A stretch of 64,000 nt of DNA. It comes from Durusdinium trenchii (taxonomy: Eukaryota; Sar; Dinophyceae; Suessiales; Symbiodiniaceae). Position 1 is the first letter of the stretch. Each line of letters starts with the position of its first letter. Below the pieces are notes generated by a model. It was not told the origin of the DNA and searched no databases. It was given only the letters and a program-made list of their open reading frames with translations. Location: NCBI GenBank assembly GCA_963970005.1, contig CAXAMN010021596.1:531326-595325 (forward strand). The letters run 5' to 3'. Shown one piece after another: positions 32,553 to 42,335 of this stretch. A program made the translations under genes and the position numbers.

Positions 32553-33002
32553 GTGGGTTTGGAGAACGAGCTTGGCAGCGTGCGTGTGGACTATGCATTT
32601 CTTGCGCAAAGCCGCTCAGATGTTGGCTTGAGTCGAAGTTGGGCAAGCAATGGTCGCAACAGCGCGCGTACAAAGTATTGGAGAAACGTTTTGGTGAGGG
32701 CTGCCGTAGAATACAGCGACCGCAGGAAACCAGTGTCTCAACGCAAGCTGGCTGCAAAGAGAGACGAGAGCAAGAGAACAAGGCGGCAGTGGGTGGACTG
32801 CGACTGCGTAATCCCAGAGATTTCCAAAGATGATGAAGTCTGTGATGATCAGGAGAGATGTGCCAAGTGTTACAGGCGCTGTAAGGAGGGTGGGTTGTGG
32901 CAGGAATTCCATGATCCATCCTCTAAGGTTGGTGCTGGTCATGTAGAATGCATGACTCGTATCAGGCTTCTTTTGGTAGAGACCCGATTCACCCACAATT
33001 GA
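32553..33002 (+). CDS. ORF with basic region and Cys cluster, product unknown
   Basis: The frame (149 codons) reads KYWRNVLVRAAVEYSDRRKP, then SQRKLAAKRDESKRTRRQWV, DCDCVIPEISKDDEVCDDQE and RCAKCYRRC. Six cysteines in about 30 residues suggest a small metal-binding module. It may belong to the retroelement fragment just upstream or be separate. 31,850-32,550 has only weak frames (for example EAMFMSGGKISMRATLDGY near 32,020). Confidence 0.35.
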   Translation: MGLENELGSVRVDYAFLAQSRSDVGLSRSWASNGRNSARTKYWRNVLVRAAVEYSDRRKPVSQRKLAAKRDESKRTRRQWVDCDCVIPEISKDDEVCDDQERCAKCYRRCKEGGLWQEFHDPSSKVGAGHVECMTRIRLLLVETRFTHN

Positions 33003-33875
33003 AGAATTATGTGTTCGAGAGTACCCTGTGTCCTGCAATTGCATAGAGTTTGTCTTTAATATTCCTAGGACTTGGCTGCAGGACTTGGTTACAAAAAACA
33101 AATTTTGGAGACGAACGTGATTTTTCCCAGTCACCAACTTCATAGAGGTCTAAATGCAGCCTGTCATTTTGGATGTCATATGCAGCATTTTACCAAAGTA
33201 AAATTGATATGCCCAAACCATCCCCTTAATTCCAAGGAAGACTCTTTCAAGAACTACTATGTGGCTGCTCACTGTACAAGACCTACCCCACCTTTTTGCA
33301 CAGAACCCTATCAGCGGGCACCTGGCCTCAGCCAAGCACACTATAGGCCCAACGTGCCCTCCATATCAGTCAACGCATTGGTGACACAGCGACCGCAAAG
33401 CCCCGCAGCTTTAGGCTTCTGCTAGCCTCCCAGACACCGTGAAGAGCACGATTGCGTTCACGTGCCTTTGCTGTTCATGCCAACTTTCTCTTGCTATTGC
33501 CTTACCCCTTTCCACGTCACGCCGAGTTTTCTTGCTTCCTTCAATCCGGCTGCGTGCGTGAAGATCTCTGATCTAAACTTCGCACGACCGGGGCATCCTG
33601 TCACACTACGCTTCACCTTGTTAACACCGTGCGTGGAGTTTGCCAAACATATTGACCAAGGCGGCCTTTCATAGCGTTTTGTGTCACAACTATGTACACA
33701 TTAAAGGTTGCCTCTTCGTCGGCGTCATTTCCCGCTTGCTTCTCTCGACCTTTAGACTTGACCGACCACAATTGAACCACTTGCCATCGCATGGGGTTCC
33801 CTAGCGATGCGTTTTTTGGCAATTCCGGAAGCTATATGTCGCGGCGCTTTCCCGGACCCATTCCATCTTGGTGAT

Positions 33876-34052
33876 CTATGACAACTAGGAGCAAGGAAGC
33901 TACCTACTAGTAGCTCCTGGCATTTCTATTAGGAACAAGAAGCTATTAGTAACAAGGGCGTTTCTACTAGGAGCAAGGGAAACTACTAGTAGCTCCTGGC
34001 ATTTCTACTAGGAAAAAGAGTCTACTAGTAACAAGGGCATCGCTACTAGTCA
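33876..34052 (+). repeat. Dispersed ACTAGTAGCTCCTGGC repeat, copy 2
   Basis: About five units of TACTAGTAGCTCCTGGCATT, TTCTACTAGGA and ACAAGAAGCTATTAGTAAC. It is the most regular copy of this family in the window. 33,010-33,870 and 34,060-35,000 contain open frames on both strands but nothing I can support as a gene. Confidence 0.8.
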
Positions 34053-35004
34053 TCCCCAAGGTGTGAATTTGTAAGCCACTCTCCATGGCCCCTTGCGACA
34101 ACTTCTCGAAGACCCTGCTGTGCAATTGGTGGCCACCGCAGCGAACTGTTGGGCAACATCCAACAGCAGTCTTCGCCTGGATCCAAGCCTTGGTCTGAAA
34201 GATGCTGTCGTGCACACGTGCAATCGCACTCTGCATTCTACTGGGACTGGAGCTTTACTCTGCCTTGAGCTTGGCTTGGTTCAAGGCTGGGTCAAGCATG
34301 CCGCCATGCCGCTCTTGGGCCCGGTCGCTTTTTCTTGGACCTGCCACTCGTCCTTGGTGATTCTTTCGCCGCCACTGACTTCGTCGCCTTGGACAAACTC
34401 AACAAAGCAGTCATAAGCAGTCTACATGCCAGCTCTCCGCTACGAACGTCTTTGCAGTCACGGCCTACCAGCTCCAAGGCCAATTGTTGCCTAGCCTCAT
34501 GGACTTAGCGCGACAGCCCTTACGCTTGAGCACCTTTGCTCCTTCAGTAGCGTTCCTTCTTTGCCTTCTATTCGTGCCTTTTCTCTCCTCTCCAGCCGTG
34601 CACTTCAGCTCCTTCACACTGCGACCTTGGCATCCGCCTGCGCCAAAAAAAAAGTGCGTCCGCTCCCTGCTCTTTCCTGTGTGCAGCTCTGGTTTCCTGT
34701 GTGCATTCGCAGGTGTGCACATTTTTATTGTCTACTAGTGGGGCTGTACGACCGTGAAACAAGATTGAATCGCTGCCGGAGGCGATCCTTCAGAGACTTT
34801 GAAAGTGAATCTCACCTTTTGCAGGGAGGCGGGAATCCGCGGTCAGCACAATGATACACCAAACGCATGCTGTTCACTTCTTAGCAAACACTTTGTGGAA
34901 ACACTGCAGTCCTCAAGTTCTGTTTTGTGGGTTCGAGGCAAAGTTCAAATTCAATTTCAAGCAGCGGCAGTGTGTCGGTGCCTTGATACCTTCAAGACTC
35001 TTAG

Positions 35005-36560
35005 CTCAGGGTTGACTGATGCGCTTGATTGCACTTGTGAGGTTGGGACCGCTTTGCATGTTGCAGTACTTCACAGGTGTACTGCACAGATGTTTCTTTT
35101 ATAAAGAAAGGGTTGATCAAGACATGAACACTAAAGACTCGCTAACCACTGCAGAGTTTTCTCAGGAATGGGTTCGGCTTGCTCAGACGTTTGCTACAGC
35201 AAAAGGCTGATCCTGAACAGGAGACAAAAAAAGCAACGGTCCTGCCTGGAAATACACACGAATACCCTTCAAGCATACGGTAAATACAGTGCTGCTCTCA
35301 AACGAAAGAGACGGCTCACAGAAGGCCCAAACCATGGAACACATCAACAAGAACGCAGGAAACGGATGGAATGGACAGATTAGCTGATTACCTAAAGCGC
35401 AATCCAAACTTTGTAGTAAACAGTCAAGCAAACAATGACGAACTTTGAAGCGCTGCACAGCATAATTGTACTGTATTTGTACTGTTAAGCATGATGATAG
35501 ATAGAGACGCATAGCATCGCACCGCATATGGCATGTTGAGACTTGACAATGGACATGCAGGAGTTCTACTATCGCTCTCGCGGTGATCCTGCATTTGCTC
35601 CAGCGATACATTTGGCAGCAGCACGTGATTTGATTCGCGAGGATCTTAGAAACAGTTAACCCAATCTCAGTATATAGATCCAAAATGCTTGCAGAGCAAC
35701 TTGGGAATCGAACCAACTTGATTGAGTGCTCAACTGGGGCCTCGCCCAATGCTATGCAATGCTCACATGTTTAGTGGTTTTGAATCAATTCAGGTCACAT
35801 CAGCCTATTGATAGAACACCGTGCAAGTGTGCATGTCGTCCTGTCCTGTTAGAGCCAAGATCAATCTGTAAACGAGAATCAGACACCACTCGTTTCTACC
35901 AGGCAGTCAGCAAGGTGAACAATGAGAATAATTTCACTGCTTTGCATGAGGACACGGAGTTGTTCGACAATTTGTGAAGACTCATCGATGCACCCTCAAG
36001 CTTTTTGAGGCTGCCAGTTATGGGTTGCAAAGATCTGCTCTGTGTCTCTTGAGAGCAAGAGCTGATCCAAATGCAACAAATCTCAAGGCGGGGGGTGAAA
36101 GACGTTCAGACATGTTCACAATGCCACGGTTAGATTCCACCTTTGTTGAAACAAAGGCATGCAACCTGGTCTCAAGATGTCTCATGCACTTTGACGTCAG
36201 ATGCACACCCCCTTGCATTGCGCAGCTCGACAAGGGGATACAAGGTGGGCCTCTGAGTTTGCCAAGGCTGCTTTTCTGTCAGCACTACACTGCTCGAAGC
36301 TGTAAGCGAGGATGTGTCTCCTGCTGAAGAACCACGGAGCTGATTTGAAGGTGAGGAAAAACTGAATACAGTAATTGAACTGTTGCTTTGAATACCTTTG
36401 AGTTCTTTTGCAAAAAAACATTCCAATTTGATCCAATTGTTTGACCAAAGGCATCAAACCGGTTGCACTTTCTGAGGCTAAAGATGTCAACGAAGCCACG
36501 CCTGTCATTGTCGCAGCTTCCTGGCTGAATTGCGCTTTGCACTGCATACATGATACACGC
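35005..36560 (+). CDS. Ankyrin-repeat protein gene, at least partly decayed
   Basis: Exon-like pieces carry ankyrin signatures: 35005-35104 (EVGTALHVAVLHRCTAQMFL), 35166-35283 (NGFGLLRRLLQQKADPEQET), 35561-35659 (DPAFAPAIHLAAARDLIRED), 36001-36087 (LFEAASYGLQRSALCLLRAR then ADPNATNLK, ending at a GC donor), 36255-36350 (FLSALHCSKL, stop, ARMCLLLKNHGADLK, ending at GTGAGG) and about 36,474-36,540 (DVNEATPVIVAASWLN). Ankyrin repeats form helix-pair solenoids for protein binding. The in-frame TAA at 36303-36305 in the middle of a repeat means this is a pseudogene, that the splice is not understood, or that the base is wrong. Confidence 0.55.
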
Positions 36561-37013
36561 CTACATTGGGCCTACTCTTGTGAAGGAGTCGGACCGTGCT
36601 GTGAATGCATTCTTGCTGTCAGAAGCGTTCTTGCCAGTAAACAGTAGTGAAGTCCATTTCCTAACGCAAGCCTAGAAGTGTTGCTTTAGCATTTTTGTGA
36701 GGGCAAATTCATTCCCCAAGGCAAGCGGTTTTAGTAAGGAATCGGAATACTGTAGAGTAAAGAAAGCATTCTTGTTGGTGGCAGTACGGAGTAGGGTGAC
36801 GTCCAGTCTAATGAAACCGTTCGCATACATTTTCGCATGGAAACTTAATAGAATAAAACAGTATTGAGATATCTTGGCAGGTTGAACGAGGGCGGTTCAG
36901 GTGTGCAGCTCGGTTTTATCCAGCAGCGCACATAGCTCATATCAGGGTTTGCCGTTTGGGGACACTTAATTCACGAGGGAACGATGATTTCGCGTGGACT
37001 TTCGCTTGCGCAG

Positions 37014-37572
37014 GTTTGACAAGCTTTTCATCCTCATGGAGAAATCATTTGAAGACCTGCTCGTGGCGCGGTAATGCTTCTCAGTGAAATTGTGTGCAAG
37101 TCCGTGCAGGATTTGCTACTCCTTCTCAATCCCGCCACAACATACACTACCGTTTTGGGTCTAAGTCTTTTCGCCATTATTCGCAACCCAATCGTTTGGA
37201 CAGGTTTCGAGACTATGTGCTAGCGTAGGGCCCCACACTCAGCTTTGGTGTCTCTGAAGTGACAGAGGATCCCCTGTACCTTCAACATGGCAAGGCCAGA
37301 AGTAATGCGAGACAACAGCACCAACGAAGTCCATCATTCGTGGAGAGAGGCGTGTCTCTTGTTGCATTGCATCCTATACAGGAATTGTCTTGGGGTTGGC
37401 CGTGCTGGAGGCTCTCGTGAAGGAAGCCAGCGAAAAGCCAGCACAGGTCCCAGCAAGCCTTAACAACAGGAGGCTACTTGAAGACCATTCAAAAAATTCA
37501 TATGATACCTCCGAGATCCTCCGAGCATGTACCAAGCGTGGACAATCTCCATTGCAAAGCAGTACTTTGTAG
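37014..37572 (+). CDS. Exon series with a hydrophobic segment, product unknown
   Basis: Pieces in order: 37015-37071 (FDKLFILMEKSFEDLLVAR after gcgcag), about 37,111-37,205 (DLLLLLNPATTYTTVLGLSL then FAIIRNPIVWT, after gtgcag), about 37,229-37,379 (GVSEVTEDPLYLQHGKARSN, ARQQHQRSPSFVERGVSLV) and about 37,382-37,572 (IVLGLAVLEALVKEASEKPA, QVPASLNNRRLLED). All have clear coding composition. The hydrophobic piece may be a membrane helix. It may be a separate gene from the ankyrin locus upstream. Confidence 0.45.
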
Positions 37573-37663
37573 TCTTCTCTGCCCTTGGCCTTGCAAGCGG
37601 GGCTTGTCTTCGACAACTGCTGCAAAGATTTGTTCAAACCAGAGAAAAGGGATGTAGGGCAAT

Positions 37664-37740
37664 GTAAGGGCCCCTTCAATGAGGTCTCCTTAAGAGCCTT
37701 AATAAGGGGGCCCTTACTCACTATTTTGAATGTTCTTTGC
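37664..37740. repeat. Short dispersed repeat, inverted relative to 27,935-27,985
   Basis: CCTTAATAAGGGGGCCCTTA here is the near-complement of CAGGGCCCCCTTAATAGGAG at about 27,936. The copy also has an internal partner, GGCCCCTTCAATGAGG, so it is itself loosely palindromic. Confidence 0.5.
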
Positions 37741-37991
37741 AAAACGAGCTGACTAGGTCCGGGCTGCTGAGCACTGGATGGAGATTATGAACAATTCTGC
37801 CGGAGCGGGTGAGGACACTGGATGACTTGATTTGTTTCTTGCGTTTCTTTCTTGACCTTGCTTGCTTCCTAGGTCCTAGTTGTTCATGGACAATCTTGCA
37901 GTGTATGCATATAATATATATATATATTACAAGATTACAAACTATATATTAGATCGAGAGAGAAGGTCAGAGAGAATTGACACGACAATCC

Positions 37992-38103
37992 GCTGGAGGA
38001 CATTTTGGATGCCCTCACTGTCCTTCCTCAAGCACAGAGTGATGCCTTCAACCCTGTCCCCAGGCGAATGTCTGAACTGTGCTTCCCTACGCTGTGTTCT
38101 TAA
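37992..38103 (+). CDS. Exon-like segment, product unknown
   Basis: The frame reads NPLEDILDALTVLPQAQSDA then FNPVPRRMSELCFPTLCS before TAA. It is preceded by TA-rich DNA and followed by a (GT)n run at 38,157-38,190. It may be the last exon of the upstream gene. Confidence 0.3.
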
Positions 38104-38156
38104 CATCATTTTTTGTACTTGAAAGATAAGATGGACAGCAATTGAACATCCTCGCT

Positions 38157-38190
38157 TTGTGTGTGTGTGTGTCTGTGTGTGTGTGTGTTT
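38157..38190. repeat. GT dinucleotide microsatellite
   Basis: (TG)n interrupted once by TC, about 34 bp. Confidence 0.9.
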
Positions 38191-38509
38191 CTTCTTGCAT
38201 GCTAGAATGTCGTGTGACTCTTTACCATGTTCAGTGTTCACTGATTCATTGCTTCAAATTAAACATGTCACTTGTTCATTCCTGATACAGCAAGAATATA
38301 ACCCTGCACATGGCTTTCTCACTTTAGCTGCATGCTCCAACACTAAAAGTACGAGAATGTCCTGGGAATGATAGAAACTCCTCTGCGGTCCCATTATGCA
38401 GCTGGACAAACAATTACCACCTATACTAGGCCACGGAGAGCCATCACACAATCCAGGTTTCCTACGGTTTCCTTTTCAGTTTCCTTTTTTCTACTGTAAC
38501 AATTTAGCA

Positions 38510-38600
38510 ACCAAATGAAGAAGCGTTGCGTCCTACCTAGGAGCTAACTTAGCCGTACTATATAAATTAAGTAGGCGCCTACTTAAGTAAGTAGTAGGGG
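38510..38600 (+). repeat. Dispersed repeat related to 15,715 and 45,968, partial copy
   Basis: AACCAAATGAAGAAGCG and GCGTCCTACCTAGG are followed by AAGTAGGCGCCTACTTAAGT and a TAAGTAGTAG run. It lacks the middle of the longer copies and contains its own palindrome (AAGTAGGCGCCTACTT). Confidence 0.6.
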
Positions 38601-38995
38601 GCAGAGTGGCCTCACAAAAAAATTTCCATTCGTCCCCAAGTTTCATCCACTCACTTTCAGGTCTCAAACCGGATGCTTTTAGCCAGGGACACGCACCCAC
38701 ACTTTCGGGGTGCTCATGTGCAGCTAGGGAATACATTGTGTTCGATGGCTTTTCCGTCACGCACCAGTGTTCGCATGTTTGCCTCTTGGCCACTTGCTGC
38801 TCATGGTCTATATGAATTGTGACACTGCATTGCTTTGGTTTTGCATTTCGCAGTCTAGAGCTCCACATGGTCTTGTGTGATTGCTGTTTCTGTGCGCCTG
38901 TGGCGCCTGTGTGTAGATATGAGCAACCTGATTTATTTACGCAAAGGTATTTAGTAAAGGACCCGACATTGGCATTGCAGAATTTGCATTTTACT

Positions 38996-39768
38996 TGGAA
39001 AGCGATAATACACTCATCAAAAAAGGATAACATTTTGATAGCATCATGTTTCATTATAGGAAAGCGTAGTTTGCATAGCTGCAGTACAGCTTTTTAACCA
39101 GAAGACCATCAGGGAACCTCGTTTCAGCTTAGTGTAGCCTTTCCCAAAGCCGTATTTGACTTCGGACTTTGGCGACAGGTTTGTCCGAAATGTAGCTGTA
39201 GTCAAACGATAACCTAAACGATAACCAAACGATAACGTAAATGTAGACGAACCTGTGCTACGAAACCAGTGCCCCACTTGTATCTGAAACATATCTTCCA
39301 AGCAAGCTCAAGACATGGCTGGTCTACTACTACTACTACTACCACCACTGCTACAACAACAACAACTACTACTACCACCACTGCTACAACAACAACAACT
39401 ACTACTACTACTACCACCACTGCTACAACAACAACAACTACTACTACTACCACTACTACTACTACTACTGCTACTACTACTGCTACTGCTACTGCTACTT
39501 CTACTACTACTACTCCTGCTGCTACCACTTCTACTCCTACTGCTACTGCTACTACTGCCCCCACCAAACGGCGACAAGTCAAAAACAATGCTGGGGCTGT
39601 GTGTGTAGCGATGCCACCATAGAAGGCGATACCCATGACCTTACCACACAGAAGGAGTTTTGACCGTCGCACGTCTGCTTCCATGTCCAAACAGTCTGCT
39701 GCATTGTGAAAACAACCTTTAACCTAAGTAAGGTTCAAAACGTGGAAAACGATAATACACTCATCAAA
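38996..39768. repeat. 26-bp direct repeat flanking the CTA array segment
   Basis: TGGAAAGCGATAATACACTC then ATCAAA at 38996-39021 recurs with one mismatch at 39743-39768. The segment between them contains CGATAACC triplications (39,207-39,237) and the trinucleotide array. Confidence 0.75.
39320..39560. repeat. CTA/CTG/CAA trinucleotide array
   Basis: Runs of CTACTACTACCACCACTGCT and ACAACAACAACAA form about three 45-bp higher-order units, then decay into (CTA)n and (TACTGC)n. Because the period is a multiple of 3, both strands stay open for 90-160 codons (poly-Thr or poly-Leu on +, poly-Ser or poly-Val on -). I do not call these genes. Confidence 0.9.
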
Positions 39769-40496
39769 TTGAAATGTGCAAGGCCCACATAACAAATAAA
39801 CAACGTCGCTCATATGTATACTAGGAGACCAGCACTTAGAATATTGAAGCTATAGGATTTATGAATTACTCTTTTTTGCACTTTCAGAGAGCAGGGTTTT
39901 TGACATTTGCAGATAGAATATGGCACGTGCAGATAGAATACTGATTGTACGGAGACGCCATGCGTGAACCTCTGCTCCAGCATGCCCTCAAAGCTGTGTG
40001 CAGTGACTACTGTATGTGATGCTGAGCACATACTGTACCACAGTATACTGCAATCCTTCATTCTTTAGGAGGATCAAGTTGACAGGATCACTTGTGGTCT
40101 CTTGCATATTCCAACTGTGGCGGCATATTCTTACTGCAATGCTCCCAACTAATTAAAATTGTCATATTCTAACTGCATTATATTTATTTAAACCTATTCT
40201 AACTGCCTGTCCCTAGTGTTGGGGCTCTCTAGACTCTAGCTGCATTTTTAGGCGAGCTCGGCTGCCATTGGGCAAAGACATGTTGTGCTGGGCTTGGTGA
40301 ATCTTCCGGCTGAGTAAGCACTTTGTGACCAAGCTTTCTCCAGGTGTTGCTATGAAAGGACGTCCGAGTGGAAATATGACACGATTCTTGGATGGAAGTT
40401 GTTTTCAAAACAGTTATATGATTGCATCATATTGCATCTCGGTATTTCGCACATGACTTTGGCCCTTTGGCTCCGATTCAATTATATGATTGCAGA

Positions 40497-41356
40497 AGCA
40501 ACTGCTGAGGGAAAGCGCTGTTTGGCAGTCCAAGCTATGCCCGGGTATCAAGAGTGGCTGGGTGTCATGGCCACAGTCCGCTGCAACGACAAATACATTG
40601 ATTTGGTGCATTGTACTTGCAGGATCATTGACAATATTGATACAGGTACAGTAGGTACAGTGCCTAAACCATCGTTGCAAAAAAAAACATTCTCAGGACG
40701 AGGGGCTCGGGACCTGCATCAAACCGGGCCTTTGAGGCCCAGTGAACTCTTTTGCAACCTGCAATGATATGTGCATATATTTGCAACCTGCAGAACCTAC
40801 TGGGCTACTTCAAGCGCGGGGGAGGACTGCCTCCATTTATGCAAGATTAGTTCAGATTCCATCATTTTGTCTTCTGCATGCGTTTGTGAACGCCTGACTT
40901 GAATCCAATTCGTATCAGAGGACTTCCCTTTCAGTCACCGCTTGTTTGACCGGCCTTTTTGCCCTGCGAGGCCCCAGTGAGAGAAACTTATCCGCGTCAA
41001 CGGTCCGTGCGTGCAGCTGGCTGGTTGACCTATTTTGTGTACACATTGTATCACATTGTTTGTTTGCTAGGACCGAATATCTCAAGCAGGAGGTCGCTTC
41101 GCCATGCTTAGCAATTTTCCTCGTGTTTTCCCTTGCGAGCAGAACAAAGTGCAGTCATACCATTTTTTGCCAAGACAGCTCGCTTCAGATTGAGATTCAC
41201 TCTTCTTGCAGGCCACCAGATCCGAAAGCACAGAACTTGTGCCAGTCAAGGTGAGACAGGCTGGTTTAGCTTGGCCAGACAATAGTTGAGGCCGTCGCTG
41301 AACTTTTGTTACTTGCAGTTGAAGCTGCCTGGCATCATCAATCCCGATGTTATGGA
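40497..41356 (+). CDS. Exon series, product unknown
   Basis: Pieces after AG acceptors: about 40,497-40,605 (EATAEGKRCLAVQAMPGYQE then WLGVMATVRCNDKYIDL, with an alternative frame KQLLRESAVWQSK), about 40,794-40,850 (NLLGYFKRGGGLPPFMQD), 41211-41251 (ATRSESTELVPVK, ending at AAG|GTGAG) and 41320-41376 (LKLPGIINPDVMDILALLA then TGA, after acttgcag). The last two join in frame into a plausible C-terminus. Family not recognised. Confidence 0.45.
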
Positions 41357-41559
41357 CATCCTTGCGCTACTTGCATGAAAACAAGGTATACCCGGTTCTG
41401 GGAGCCGGGTGTATATGGAAAAGGCAGCCGTTTGATTTCGCAACCCTTCAAGCATGTCTTTGTTCTGCAAGATACTGAGGAGTCTTGTTTGATTGTCTTT
41501 TGAATATTTTCCACCAACAGCGAAGAGGGTCTTCAGCCATAGTATAGACTTCGGTTCCA

Positions 41560-41760
41560 AAGCAGGTTCCGGGGGAGGTTGCGGAGGGGGTTCCGGAGCA
41601 GCTCTGCAGGAGGTTCTGGAGCACGTTCCAGGGCACGTTCCGGAGGAGGTTCTAGAGCATGTTCCGGAGGAGGCTGTGGAGGAGGTTCCGGAGGAGGATC
41701 TGGAGGAATTCTTTCTGGAAGAGGTTCTGGCGCAGGTTGCGGAGCAGGTTCTCAAGGATG
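41560..41760 (+). repeat. Degenerate GTTCCGGAGGAG repeat within an open frame
   Basis: Units of 12-18 bp based on GTTCCGGAGGAGGTTCTGGA repeat about ten times. In the frame of 41493-41921 they encode VPEEVLEHVPEEAVEEVPEE, in another frame GGGSGGGSGG. Low complexity in every frame; coding status undecided. Confidence 0.7.
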
Positions 41761-42335
41761 GGAGGTTGTGGAGGAGTTTTGGGGGAGTGAGTGGTTTTTC
41801 ATGTTCAGCATGCGATTGTTCAATCGGAACCAATTCCGACGCAGTTGGGAGCCACCCTGTCTCCATGGGATCGGGGGGTTGGCACCCTTTGAGATTGCAG
41901 CCCTCAATTCCAATCGTGTAAGGGATATCAGGGTTAGTGCAGCACCGGAGTTTGACATTCATGATGATCAAGTGGTGAATAGGAGACAAAGTTGCCGCTT
42001 CAACAATTGCATTTCACTTGACAGGTTGCAACAGCCTGACGAACTCGCAAGAAAACCAACCTTTCCCATTCACCCCAGACCTACTGAAACAACTCAGAGT
42101 AGCTTCTTGTGAACGTCCATAAGGTTTTACCGCCTGTTTTGGTAGCTCCCTGAACTCCAAGGATCAAAAAATGCATGGGTGATCGCGTGCGGATGGTAGA
42201 GGAATAGACGGTATAAGATGGTCCCGATGCAGAAAACCCAGCATAACACCCTATAGGTCGTGCTTGTGGACTCTTTCGGTCTTGCCAAGGTTCACTGTCA
42301 ACCACAACGTCTTGAGGAAGCCAACTGGACAGGCA

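Noticed and set aside
38533-39054. 173-codon minus-strand frame
   Set aside because: Long but with no motif; it runs through a dispersed repeat at its 3' end, and the + strand is equally open over part of it.
39214-39690. 158-codon poly-Val/Gly minus frame and poly-Thr, poly-Leu plus frames
   Set aside because: Trinucleotide repeat translation on both strands; no unique coding sequence around it.
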